A stretch of 64,000 bases of DNA, taken from positions 122,001 to 186,000 of the forward strand of contig JAQFVV010013060.1 in the NCBI GenBank assembly GCA_028023455.1, given 5' to 3'. The position numbers were made by a program, and so were the translations under genes. This DNA is from Epiperipatus broadwayi (lineage: Eukaryota > Onychophora > Udeonychophora > Euonychophora > Peripatidae). Of this stretch, positions 10,311 to 21,339 are shown in pieces (positions within the stretch are counted from its first letter, which is position 1; each line of letters opens with the position of its first letter). The notes under the pieces are model-generated. The model was not told the origin of the DNA, ran no database searches, and saw nothing but the letters and a program-made list of their open reading frames with translations.

Positions 10311-11830
10311 GTAGATATTATTATTGCAAACAAAAATTAGAATCACTTTGAAAAGCTATAAAAATTATTCTAGTAATGTAAATACTTTTAGAAATATTAA
10401 AAAAAAAAACACCTAAAACTACTGAAGAAGTTCTGGCTATGAAGAAAGTGATTCTTTTAGAAATAAGCTATAATTGGTCTAATAAGAATGTGTACAAGAA
10501 TATGTACTGATGAAAATGAATATGTCAATAAAATACGAATAATAAGAAGGCAAATATATAAGGGCAAATTAATTTGAATATATAAAAATGGGTATATCAA
10601 TAGAGGTGTTTATAAAAGTAAACCTATAAAAAATATTATAAAAACTACTTTGTTGTGAATTAATCACTTTAAAATAAAAGTATCAAATAATATGAGAAAT
10701 GTAAAGTCTTAAGAAGATACAAACCAGTGCAAAGGTTGTAAACAGTTATGCTTAATGAAATTAAAGAGCAACTTAACTGAATCCAAAAAATTTCCTAGCT
10801 GTATGCACTATAATAAATTAATAAAATGCTTATAAATCATTAACAGAAATAAGGTTTTTATTAAAAAACACACACACACATTTAATTATATGCATTCACA
10901 TATTATTGAAACTTATATTAAAAAGAGTTTGTTAAATATTAAAAGCATATTTACAGAATGAAGCAGTGGTATTATTTTATTGATACATATTATATTAGTT
11001 TTCACGATGTAGTTATATATATCATCCACAAATTCATCTTGGAAGACAGCTTCACATTAAAATGTGGAAAAGTTTATTTCCATTCATATTTATTTATGTA
11101 AATGATAGTCATAGGATAAGGTATATGAAATTGAAATGGAAATCACTATAATACTCAAGAGATAAGGATAATTAATGTGATTTCAGAATAATTTGTGCCA
11201 TACTTAATTCAGACTAATATACAAATTTTATTCTTTTTATTATAACACACTGAAACAGTAAGATTCGTATTCGAATCTTAAGTTTCACCTTTTTCTGTCG
11301 TCTCTCACTGACCGGTCTATCCCGCCCAAATTTAAACGTTTTTGGTATCGAATTGTGTGTGTAGCAATATTAAAAATGTATAAATATATGTAGAATTCAG
11401 CATAAACACGCACACATTTCGATCTCAAATTAAAGGCAATAAATAGGGATAAAATAATATAATTTAGATTTCTTTTAGTTATATAATTTTGTATAATTTT
11501 AATCATTTATTTTGGATTATAAAGTTCGTATTTATTGCTTTGTTTAAATTTCATTTAATAATAATTCTAAAAAAATCTGATGTAATATTTAATTAAAAGT
11601 TAAAATAATCTTATGTTTCCTTTTTGTCTTTGAAATTTAAAAGCATCGGTCAGTGATAGATAATAGATTAATTAAAGAAAAATTTCCCAAAATGTAATTA
11701 GTAAATGTAAAATGTAAACAATAGAATGGCAGCTTTCTTTAATTAAAACCAACAAAATGCATTGATTATCCTCAGGGCAGATTAAGTAGAACCTAAAATA
11801 TCTTAACAAAAATGTGAAAGATCAAGATAA
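10311..11830. other. AT-rich spacer
   Basis: No gene recognised. Contains a (CA)n tract near 10870. Confidence 0.5.
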
Positions 11831-11837
11831 AAAAAAA

Positions 11838-12175
11838 GAGGCCATCTTAGACTTGCTGGAGACATTCACTTCAACTTTAGCTTTGCTCTAGATCACTGAG
11901 AATCTCCAAAATATAAAAAGAAATTGTTCCTGCCAAGGTATGACCGAGTAAAAGCACCTAGATTATTCTCCATCGGGAGATGGCCTATCGGATGCCGAAC
12001 TCTCCATTGCCCGTCATAAATTCACCATGAAGATCTGCTGCCTGAAATAAATGAGAAAGCTGCTGCGGCTGTGAAAGTAAATGAAATATCTAAATACAAG
12101 AAAGAATTGCCACTCATGAACTTTTTGCTGCTAAACTAATGGAATCAGAAAACTTCTTATAAAACAGGTACCTGT
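11838..12175 (+). other. GC-richer island, possible 5' exon or decayed pseudogene
   Basis: Clearly richer in GC than its surroundings. It opens with GAGGCCATCTTAG, similar to a YY1-type initiator motif, and has a possible splice donor CCAAG|GTATGA near 11937. All reading frames contain stops. It could be the 5' untranslated exon of a plus-strand gene or an old processed pseudogene. No identity is claimed. Confidence 0.3.
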
Positions 12176-12766
12176 CTGTGTTCAAACTCTAGAGTACTCT
12201 AATAACATGCTATAGCTCTTCTTCATATTACTTATCTAAATTATAAAATGTAAAAACTATCATTTGTATAACTAAAATTGAATAATTAATGTAATGTGTA
12301 AATGTCTCTAATAATCTAGCTTACCTCACTCTATCTTTCTTGGTTGCGTATTTCTATAATCTACATTTTTATCTATAGTTATTATTTAATTATTGCATGC
12401 TCACAATTGTCTCTATTTTCAAAGTTTAAATCTATGATTGTTTGAAACAGTGAATGCGTGTCACATTTTCATTAATATTTACTTTCATAAATAACTCAAC
12501 TTTCATATAAATCGACACGCATTCAGTGCATCATTTATTGTAATGCAGGGTCTACTACTTCGCAAATGGCTGGCATATTAGTTGTAATAACTCCCAGTTT
12601 ATATAGATTTTGTATTTATTAAATCTTAATGAATAATTCTAGAAAATTACATTTCTTTGAGAGTCGCCGACGTTCTTTAGTAAATGTTGATAATGTAGGG
12701 CCGAGTTAGAAATCTATTTAAATCTCATCATAATCGTTTATACATTATACATGTGTTACATTTTAG
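12176..12766. other. Spacer, possibly intronic
   Basis: No gene seen. A small inverted repeat GAATGCGTGTC / GACACGCATTC occurs at about 12450 and 12513. Confidence 0.45.
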
Positions 12767-13042
12767 AGATGCGATGACCCATTCTGCCATGAAATTTCCG
12801 GATTCTTCAGGGTTGAAATTAACCCCAATCATCCTACACAAGCGTGCATAATGGGTGCTCCCGTAGGACTTGACAACGTCATGCAGCCAGCCAGCAAATT
12901 GCGACATGGACCGCTTGTCCCTGGATATGCTTATGTGACACCTTACTTCATTGGGCTGAGGCAGAGACCAGCCCGAAAGTCTTATAAACTCATTCGCGGC
13001 ATTGCAGTTTCAATATACTGCCATTCCATATCGCCTTTCTAA
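12767..13042 (+). CDS. Candidate terminal host exon, unrecognised protein
   Basis: An acceptor TTACATTTTAG ends at 12766, and the frame is then open for 91 codons to TAA at 13042; the in-frame stop formed by the acceptor itself shows the frame is bounded there unless spliced. Base composition is much more balanced than its surroundings. The peptide begins RCDDPFCHEISGFFRVEINP, continues with HPTQACIMGAPVGLDNV and GPLVPGYAYVTPYF, and ends HSISPF. The motif VPGYAYVTPYF loosely recalls short motifs of ciliary microtubule inner proteins, but I do not recognise the family. An ATG at 12851 is internal. Upstream exons are not identified. Confidence 0.4.
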   Translation, partial: RCDDPFCHEISGFFRVEINPNHPTQACIMGAPVGLDNVMQPASKLRHGPLVPGYAYVTPYFIGLRQRPARKSYKLIRGIAVSIYCHSISPF

Positions 13043-13292
13043 AGCATACCACGTGTTCCTTTACTTAATTTTATTATTCTATATATCACTCTGCCTCTGC
13101 ATTATCTTCATAATTCACTCTCAAATAAATGTTTGCCCTTAGTCATAAAATAAATATTTTAATTAAATAAATATATGTTCGCCGCTACTCTTAAATCTTA
13201 CTTTAGACTCTTGCATTGCAAAGGTATAAATTCCCCAAGGCATGCATTAGAAATACTTACTCGAGAATTTTAGGTAGCTAGATTATGCCTTC

Positions 13293-13520
13293 AAATAAAT
13301 GAATTCCTTTTGTAAACATTACAGTATCGGAAATACCGTTACTGAGGTCCTCAAGATAAAATAAGGTCAAAACAAATAAATGCATTCCTTTTGTAAACAT
13401 TACAGTATTGGAAATACTGCTACTGAAGTCTTCAATATAAAGTAATGTCTAAATAAATAAATGTATTCTTTAAAATATAATAGTATTGCAAGTCCCGCTA
13501 ATGAAGCTTTGAATCCATAA
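13293..13520. repeat. Three tandem repeats of about 80 bases
   Basis: Units begin AAATAAATGAATTCC (13293), AAATAAATGCATTCC (13374) and AAATAAATGTATTC (about 13457). Each contains ACAGTATNGGAAATAC and CTACTGAAGTC or similar. The third is the most diverged. Confidence 0.7.
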
Positions 13521-13769
13521 AATATTATTAGTAAATGATTTTCTTATTAAAATGTGTGAATAAATAATTTTAAACTATACGTCTGCAGTTACATTTCATT
13601 TATTCAATACCCATTCTATATAATATTTCCTCGATTATGTAAATATGAATGTTTAATTAATATTAGTTTGATTATTGGCTAACTTGAAAATAAAATCATG
13701 AATCTCTTGCATATCCCTGACCACCGTGCCTAAGGAAATATTTACTAATGTCGCATCAGATGCATTGTT

Positions 13770-13920
13770 TCATGGATTGTATTGTGGAACCGATAAACTA
13801 TGTTCGAACTCAGTAACACGGGTGGCTTCGCTACCTCGATGGTGCTGCTGTTCTGTGTGGTGGTCGAATTCTGCACTATGTTTACGAGTCACATGTTTTC
13901 TGACTATTACAACAATAAGA
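13770..13920 (-). CDS. Candidate terminal exon: membrane anchor end and cytoplasmic tail
   Basis: On the minus strand an acceptor GAAGTTTATAG ends at 13921. The exon then carries one base plus 49 codons to a TGA at 13770. It opens with hydrophobic LIVVIV, followed at once by basic RKHVTRKH, then a polar His/Gln/Glu tail ending VPQYNP. This order fits the inner end of a single-pass transmembrane helix with a stop-transfer signal and a short cytoplasmic tail. GC content is high against the local background. Family not recognised; upstream exons not seen. The opposite strand also has an open frame here, so strand choice rests on the splice signal and peptide character. Confidence 0.4.
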
Positions 13921-13989
13921 CTATAAACTTCAAGGGTATATGATGTGATGTATTATGGCTTCTCCTTAAACGAAGTCAAGAATATCTCA

Positions 13990-14480
13990 GCAATTATGCC
14001 TAGATAAACCTGTTAGCCACTTTATTTTACATTCCCCACTCTAAATTTACCCATAATCTGCTCTATCCCATTTCCACAACATAATCTTTGTCAACTCTAT
14101 AACCTTTATATCTAAATCCCCCTTCTCTTTTCCCAAACCAGCATAAAAAACAATAATTCACTTTCTGTATAATCACTCTTTTCATATTTATTTTTCCACA
14201 ACTTCATTATATGTACCCTTTCTGTTTTCAAACATTTACATTCAATTAACAAATGCCTAATATTTTCTATTCCTTCCTTACATAATTTACAAAATAAATC
14301 ACCCATATTTTTCCATTTACATGTATATTCTTTTGTAGCTAAAGATCCCGTTCAAGCCTTAAACAATATAAACTACTTTCCTTACTATTATCATATATTA
14401 ACTCACACCTAATTTTCTGTTTATTTCTATATATATTTAAACTCTTTTTACTCTCCATACTATTTCTCCATCTCTACAGG
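13990..14480 (-). mobile_element. LINE 3' fragment with CCHC-like C-terminal motif
   Basis: On the minus strand the frame at 14306-14112 reads LFCKLCKEGIENIRHLL then ECKCLKTERVHI, a C-x2-C...H...C pattern typical of the C-terminal zinc motif of several LINE proteins. The same text occurs on the plus strand at 36850-37265, with the upstream block ESKKSLNIYRNKQNIRCEL. It is a short 5'-truncated, non-functional copy of a LINE family different from the RTE-like one. Confidence 0.65.
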
Positions 14481-14984
14481 TCGTACTTCGCAATTTCACA
14501 CACACACTCTTGAGGTTTATAATAGCCTTAGTAAATATTACTTATGTAATCAATGTGCATTTAAATAAATTTATAACACACTAATAAATGAATGTTTAAG
14601 TACTATCAGAGGTAATGAATAGATGGTAGCATTTTAGGTAGCATTCTAATCTTTTTGTTTATTCATTCATTAGACTAGAGATTATCTAATAATGAATAAT
14701 ATGTCTGTAGTATAATTTTCATTATACCACTCTCACACATGATAAGGACTGGTTTCAATCTGCTTTTAACACCTTGTAGAAAGATGTAATCATAAGCATA
14801 TAGCCAAAATCATGGGAAAAAGATCTACAATCCCCAAGATGTGTATTTCTTGCTGAATCAGTACTCATTAGTTGGCCAAGACCACAATCTCTTACACATA
14901 TCTTTATATTAATATACTTTCATTAAGTGATTTGGTCAAACTTGTGAGGGCTATACATTTGACACTTAACAAATAAAGTATAGT

Positions 14985-14986
14985 AA

Positions 14987-15024
<38 letters not shown>
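14985..15024. repeat. (TA)n microsatellite
   Basis: About 35 bases of alternating TA directly left of Penelope palindrome 2; a shorter TA tract lies on the right near 16600-16620. These may derive from the target. Confidence 0.8.
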
Positions 15025-15030
<6 letters not shown>

Positions 15031-15180
15031 CAAATCAATATATATATCAAAATACAGTACAATTTATATAAATTATATTCTTTTAGAAGTACTTTCGACT
15101 ATACACTTTGTAGTCTTTATCAACTATATAACGTTGAATAATCAAAACGAGACAACCCTTAACAATACCCATAGTTCAAT

Positions 15181-15771
15181 TCAGATTTCCCACAATTCTG
15201 TTATCTTAACATTTGATGACTGGCGATTCATTAACATTTGACGATTTCTTGAAATCAACATAGCCTCTTTTATTTTACGTTTATTATGACAACGTTCAAT
15301 TTGAATAATTTTCATATTTTTATAATCAAATTTAAATCCATATTGACAAGATTTATTATGATCAAATATAACAGATGATGAAGGTTTATTTACATCTGTT
15401 CCATATTGATTCTCTTTTTGAATTCTATTATATAAAAGCATATGTTCTTTTATTCTCTTCTCAAATGTACACTTAGATTCACCAATGTATTGTACGCCAC
15501 ATCCACATATCAATCTATATATAATAGAATTTTGATTAAACTTTGAATTTTAGAATTATTAAGCAATCTATTTATGTTATTTGTAGAGAAAAAAGCAATA
15601 TGACACAAACCATTATAAATTTTCCTAATAAACTTGACCTGCTCATCTGATATAAATGGCATTGAAATCCATTTCATTTTGATATTTTTATTTTTAATTT
15701 TATTATAGTGTTGATTTCTTTTAAATCCTTTAATAATATTAGCAATAGCATTTTTATAATAGCCAATTTTT
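15181..15771 (-). pseudogene. GIY-YIG endonuclease fragment (left arm), frameshifted
   Basis: Same protein as 15807-16404 read on the minus strand. The 7-base deletion in the repeat near 15543 shifts the frame between NNSKIQ and the GIY-YIG core, leaving an N-terminal piece (15776-15510) and a C-terminal piece (15513-15181) that includes GVQYIGESKC, FEKRIKEH, FDHNKSC and KRKIKEAMLI. Confidence 0.7.
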
Positions 15772-15806
15772 AACAAGTCATTAACAAATAAATAAATAAA
15801 TAAATT

Positions 15807-16404
15807 AAAAATTGGCTATTATAAAAATGCTATTGCTAATATTATTAAAGGATTTAAAAGAAATCAACACTATAACAAAATTAAAAATAAAAATATCAAA
15901 ATGAAATGGATTTCAATGCCATTTATATCAGATGAGCAAGTCAAATTTATTAGGAAAATTTATAATGGTTTGTGTCATATTGCTTTTTTCTCTACAAATA
16001 ACATAAATAGATTGCTTAATAATTCTAAAATTCAAAATTCAAAGTTTAATCAAAATTCTATTATATATAGATTGATATGTGGATGCGGCGTACAATACAT
16101 TGGTGAATCTAAGTGTACATTTGAGAAGAGAATAAAAGAACATATGCTTTTATATAATAGAATTCAAAAAGAGAATCAATATGGAACAGATGTAAATAAA
16201 CCTTCATCATCTGTTATATTTGATCATAATAAATCTTGTCAATATGGATTTAAATTTGATTATAAAAATATGAAAATTATTCAAATTGAACGTTGTCATA
16301 ATAAACGTAAAATAAAAGAGGCTATGTTGATTTCAAGAAATCGTCAAATGTTAATGAATCGCCAGTCATCAAATGTTAAGATAACAGAATTGTGGGAAAT
16401 CTGA
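15807..16404 (+). CDS. GIY-YIG endonuclease domain of a Penelope-like element, intact frame
   Basis: The frame is open from the centre of the palindrome to TGA at 16404; the first ATG is at 15901, giving 167 residues. It reads MKWISMPFISDEQVKF, IYRLICGCGVQYIGES (GIY-YIG core with a CxC pair), the catalytic arginine helix FEKRIKEH, a His/Cys pair in FDHNKSC, and KRKIKEAMLI with the expected metal-binding glutamate, ending MNRQSSNVKI and LWEI. All recognisable catalytic residues are present. In autonomous elements this domain is the C-terminus of a reverse transcriptase protein; here nothing upstream encodes one. Expression of a stand-alone nuclease is possible but unproven. Confidence 0.7.
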
Positions 16405-16452
16405 ATTGAACTATGGGTACTGTTAAGGGTTGTCTCGTTTTGATTATTCAAC

Positions 16453-16515
16453 GTTATATAGTTGATAAAGACTACAAAGTGTATAGTCGAAAGTACTTCT
16501 AAAAGAATATAATTT
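16453..16515 (+). ncRNA. Hammerhead-ribozyme-like fold, palindrome 2 right arm
   Basis: Stem I TAG (before 16462), junction TTGATAAA (16462-16469), stem II GACTA (16470-16474) with TAGTC (16484-16488), GAAA (16489-16492), minimal stem III AGTACT (16492-16497), T, then stem I partner CTA (16499-16501). A distal helix TTATA/TATAA closes stem I across an unequal loop. It starts about 50 bases after the endonuclease stop. The junction has UGA but differs from canonical CUGANGA at C3 and G8 and is one base longer. An exact inverted copy lies in the left arm at about 15061-15126. Confidence 0.55.
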
Positions 16516-16820
16516 ATATAAATTGTACTGTATTTTGATATATATATTGATTTGTATATTACATATATTGTGAAACGAATACAGATATCAAACTTTATTT
16601 ATTATATATATATATATATTGAACAATGATAAAGATATGAGTAAGAGATTGTGGTCTTGGCCAACTGATGAATGCTCATTCACCATGAAATGTGCATCAT
16701 GGAGATCATAGATATTTTTCACATGATATGTTTATGATTACATTCTTTCACAAAGTGCTAAAAGTGAATAGAAACCAGTTCCACCTTGCACAAGAGTGGT
16801 ATAATGAAAATTACACTACA

Positions 16821-18021
16821 AATATTATTTATTACAAATACTGTTTTAAATGGTATAGCCACTATGTATATATTGTAATGATATGGAAAAGGTTAAGATG
16901 GTAAGATGAAATAATATTATCATCATCATCCCCAATGAATATCTCCACTGAATATAACAATTACTTTAATTAACATTGTCAACAAATAATCAATGAACAA
17001 ATATAAAAGTAAAATTAATTAGCAGTGACAAATCACCAAAAAGCATGAGCATGCAAACATAAGAATAGAAGAAAATTAATCATTATAACAATTATAATAA
17101 TAATAACAAATTAGATTATCATCATAAAACAAGAATATTCAACAGTCATCCCTTATGGAAATCTAAAAGAGATTCAATATCAAAATGTACTACTTATCTA
17201 ACCAATATCAAACTAGGGCATAATATAAAACACTATCTTCATGCACATAGTTAAGTGCTAAAATATTTATCATAAAAAATAATGTCAGAATCCTGATACA
17301 AGCTGATCATCACCAATACTCTGGACATATAGAACTACAAGGGTACAGGCCAATTATAAACTAACTTCTAATTTTTAAATAAAGTGCAGTGAATGGTCTT
17401 TAAATGTGATTTTGATTTCTGTTGCATCAAGAAAACAATCTGGATGCCCAAACACAAACATAACCCAAATACAAATAAATTAACCATTTTGTTCTGAGTT
17501 AGCTAAATCACAAAAGCTCTAAAAATTATGACTGTGATCAAGAAGTAAAATATATAAGCCTACTTTAAATGCTATAATGAATTCAAGCCACTCATACTTC
17601 AAATTCACAGAACAGATAGCTGGAGGAATAAAGTCTAAATATTTTTTAAACAATTATTTAATGAATTAATTCATAAATTCAGAAAAGGTATGACAATATG
17701 GTAATTCCAAATAAACATTCACTTTTTGAGGAATTTTGGTGTCTGGAGTTTCTTCAAATAAAAACCTAAAACAAATAAAATACTTTAGAGTGATTGTATC
17801 ATGATCCTTGTTGTTTAATTTAGATATGCTGATTTAAACCAGGATTGATAAGATTTACCAATATATGTAGAGGAATATTTCTACATTTATCATTAGAGAT
17901 ACATGTTTATTGAATAGGAAATGTCTTATATTTATTGTATAAATCATTCGTTTGGATTCACATCTGAATTACTGAAGTTTTATCACTACATAATCATTTT
18001 ACTGGTTATATATATATATAT
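16821..18021. other. AT-rich spacer
   Basis: No gene recognised. A (TA)n tract at 18008-18021 directly precedes the Gypsy 5' LTR. Confidence 0.5.
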
Positions 18022-19960
18022 TGTACCAAAGTACATTGATATTAAAGTAATTGTATGAGTCCCATGTTTTAAAAATATAAAAATTTAATATTAAGAGAAT
18101 AAAATGTAAAAGCTAAAGAGTAGGAGGGGAGAAGAAATTTTTGTATTGAATAAAATAAACTGTAAATGCTGTTTAAAATAACAAGTTGTTTAAAATAACA
18201 AGCTGTTTAAAATAAAAGATTTTTTTTTGTTTAAAAGAAGAAAAAAATCTTGTAATAAATAAATGATTTAATATTCTTTAAATGAATTTTTAATAAAATA
18301 ATAAAGAGATTTCATTTTACCTTATAATAAAATAAATAAATATATGTGCATGTGTGTATGCAATTTTTAATAAAAAGTAAACGCTAGAAGCTGATTTTAT
18401 TTCACTAGACAAAGAACACTGCTGCTAAAAATAAAGTTTTCCATTGCTTAAAAAAGTATAAATAGCTCAATTTTGTTCATTCTTGGTTCGGACTTTCTCA
18501 TTTTAATAAAATATTTTTGAAGTAATATTTCCAAAAATGATGCATTGTTAAAAAACCAATGTATTTGCAGTTGACCGAAAGCCGCTCTCTATGCATATAA
18601 GATCTGCGATTAGTTCAGAAAGTAATCATATTGAAATAAGACTAAATGGACAGCGGAGTGTGGGGAATGCCAAACCAGCCACAGAAATATTAGGACACAG
18701 GATCTATGAAAGAATTTTACCAGCCGTCGATGAGTTCAGAGATATTTCCATTATACTGTTTCTGTCATATATAAAACCTAGGTAATTATTTGCCTTTGAT
18801 TTCTAAACATTTCCGATTTCCTTTAAAAATAAAGATAGACTTTATTAAAAAAATGTTGAACTTTTGAATTAAACTTTAAAAAAAAAAAAACTTTAGACTT
18901 CAAAAGATAATATTTGAAATAATAAAATAAGTAAAAGCAGCTTCTATGAAATAATATTTTTTGCATGCACGTATGTGTGATTTGATTTTTAATTTTTAAA
19001 CTTAAAAAATAATTATAATAAAATATGATGTAACATGTATAATTTATTTACTAAAGTAATATATTAAAATGCTTATTTTAATCTTTAAAAAAAGAAGTGT
19101 GTGTGTCTCATTATAAGATAAAATGATTCATTTATTTTAAAATAAAGTAATACATTTAAATTATTTTTTTCTTAAAAATATTTATGTTTATTTCTGATAC
19201 ATGCGAGTAAGTATAAATGTTTATTTTCTTAATAAGAATAGGAGGAAAAAAAATCCAATCATTAATAATAGTATTTTAGAAAAGATTCACCAACTTAAAT
19301 CTATAAATGTTTAGCATTCAGTATAATGTTGTTATTATTAGTTTTAAAGGAGCAAAATATTATTTAGAATGGTTCGGGGAAAATTCTTTTAGTTTTAGGA
19401 AATAGTAGGAGTTTAGAACAGGCGGCGTTTAAGATACCTTTTGTTTGTTTGTTAGCGGGTGGTTGGAAATGACTGAGCTAGCGGACATTTCAGGCACCGG
19501 ATTATGCTGATCAGATGGACATGCTAATTCTAATGTAATTAGCTGGTGCCTAAGGGATTTTCTTTCTTCTTTAAAAAATAATAATAAAGTGTTTATTTGA
19601 TCGGTATATATTTTGGTAGTCGAGTGTTGAATGTTATTAATAGTTTGCTAATGATAATAGTTGACACTTTGCCTGAAAACCAACCATTTCTGTAAGAGAA
19701 AATTTAGGAGGACAAAATATCATAAAATATTAGTTAATATTTTATTTGTCAATGCTTAGTGTTTGTTATTTCCCATGAGTTTAAATAATAATTTTTAAAT
19801 TGTAAGTTTTATAGCATTAAGAGTTTTGAAAATAGTAAAGAAGTGTTAAATAGAAGTAATTGTAGTTAGTCATATTCTTTAGTTGTTGTTCGAAGTAGGT
19901 TGTTTTCATAATTAGGATGATTTCAAATTAGCAGGTGATTGCAAAATTAGCGGGTGGGTT
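18022..19960 (+). repeat. 5' LTR of element A
   Basis: Begins TGTACCAAAGTACATTGATA and aligns with 24673 onward through to GCAAAATTAGCGGGTGGGTT. Both copies diverge just after GGGTTTA. The usual CA end is not seen, so the 3' boundary is approximate, by 1-3 bases. About 1.94 kb, long for Gypsy but in range. Confidence 0.8.
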
Positions 19961-20012
19961 TATTTGGCATGTCAACGTGGCATGAAACTAGATGTTTCAA
20001 GTGGAAGAACCG

Positions 20013-20662
20013 ATGGAAGTTGTAATTTTGGTGTATGATTAAAGGTGATTTTTGTGATACTCACTTCAATTCATAATCCGCAGTCCAACCCATGCAAACG
20101 AGTAATGAGAGAACTGGGNNNNNNNNNNNNNNNNNNNNNNNNNNNNNNNNNNNNNNNNNNNNNNNNNNNNNNNNNNNNNNNNNNNNNNNNNNNNNNNNNN
20201 NNNNNNNNNNNNNNNNNNNNNNNNNNNNNNNNNNNNNNNNNNNNNNNNNNNNNNNNNNNNNNNNNNNNNNNNNNNNNNNNNNNNNNNNNNNNNNNNNNNN
20301 NNNNNNNNNNNNNNNNNNNNNNNNNNNNNNNNNNNNNNNNNNNNNNNNNNNNNNNNNNNNNNNNNNNNNNNNNNNNNNNNNNNNNNNNNNNNNNNNNNNN
20401 NNNNNNNNNNNNNNNNNNNNNNNNNNNNNNNNNNNNNNNNNNNNNNNNNNNNNNNNNNNNNNNNNNNNNNNNNNNNNNNNNNNNNNNNNNNNNNNNNNNN
20501 NNNNNNNNNNNNNNNNNNNNNNNNNNNNNNNNNNNNNNNNNNNNNNNNNNNNNNNNNNNNNNNNNNNNNNNNNNNNNNNNNNNNNNNNNNNNNNNNNNNN
20601 NNNNNNNNNNNNNNNNNNCGGAAGTTGTAATTTTGGTGTATGATTAAAGGTGATTTTTGTGG
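20013..20662. other. Scaffold gap with duplicated edges, likely misassembly
   Basis: 500 N at 20119-20618. The text GGAAGTTGTAATTTTGGTGT through GATTTTTGTG is present both at about 20016-20061 and again at 20620-20661. Between the first copy and the gap, bases 20062-20118 match integrase sequence at 23961-24022. The leader probably continues directly from 20061 to 20662, and the intervening piece belongs to another copy. Confidence 0.8.
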
Positions 20663-20876
20663 ACGTTTCTTAAGATAAAAAAAAACAAAACACTCCAAAT
20701 GAGGAAGATAGATGGATATGAGGCATAAAATTAGAACATAGAGAGTGGGAGTTGATTGCACCTATGTTTTGAGAAAAAATTTTTTTTACATTGGATGAAG
20801 TTAAATAAATTGTTGGTGAAATGGAAACAGTAAGCTGAGTTATAAAGATAAGAACTTTTTCAGGGAAAAGAGGGAA

Positions 20877-21330
20877 AATGCTGAATAGACATTTAGAGAG
20901 TTTGGAGTGGTTTTTTTCCTGTAGTGAATTTAATGAAACAGTTAAAGTTAATATAGCTATTAGTTATATATAGGATGAGGCTGAAATTTGGTGGGAGTCA
21001 ATGGGAGTAAAACCAACGAGTTTTGAGGAGTACAAAAGAGCATTGCTGCCCAGTTATTGGGGGGGGTCAGGAGGTGGTTAAACGACAGGTAGAACAAGAT
21101 AAATGGCAGATAGGGGAGACATTGTGCACATTTTTCCGCAGACAAGTAGCGAAACTGAGAATAGTAACAGCATATAATTTGTCTGAGCAGCAAATTTTAA
21201 GAATAGTGAGGTGAGGTTTTCCAGAGGATATTCAACAAATAATAATGGTAAAGGACACTATAGAACAGACTGCAGAGATACTTATGACAATGGATAATAT
21301 TAGGACATGTGTAGAAAATCAGAATAAAGA
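20877..21330 (+). pseudogene. gag fragment of element A
   Basis: Frames broken by stops near 20970, 21060 and 21210 read a retrotransposon gag capsid region: EAEIWWESMGVKPTSFEEYK, then DKWQIGETLCTFFRRQVAKL and NLSEQQILRIV, GFPEDIQQ. The same motifs occur in the gag of element B (31500-32297): EKWRLGESFTTFFRHQVVKL and PLSEMQILWITRHGFP. The two elements are thus related in gag. Confidence 0.75.
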
Positions 21331-21339
21331 AAGGAAGGC

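Larger units (their letters stand above)
15025..16560. mobile_element. Penelope-derived head-to-head palindrome 2, nearly perfect
   Basis: Left arm 15025-15771 (747 bases) and right arm 15807-16560 (754 bases) flank a 35-base spacer rich in AAAT repeats. The length difference equals one 7-base deletion of a direct repeat in the left arm (near 15543), and I see only a few substitutions elsewhere. Near-identity implies recent origin or gene conversion. Each arm carries a GIY-YIG endonuclease C-terminus and a 3' tail; no reverse transcriptase is present. Confidence 0.85.
14705..16820. mobile_element. Foldback family A copy split by Penelope palindrome 2
   Basis: The left half (14705-14985, containing ATAATTTTCATTATACCACT and AGTTGGCCAAGACCACAATC) reappears inverted in the right half (16630-16820: GATTGTGGTCTTGGCCAACT ... 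AGTGGTATAATGAAAATTAC). The two halves are separated only by TA repeats and the 1.5 kb Penelope palindrome, so that unit inserted into the centre of this older palindrome. Confidence 0.65.

Noticed and set aside
13293-13520. CRISPR array
   Set aside because: Three contiguous diverged repeats without unique spacers in an animal genome; no cas genes.
20045-20761. Long open frames across the N gap on both strands
   Set aside because: They consist almost wholly of unknown residues translated from N and have no support.
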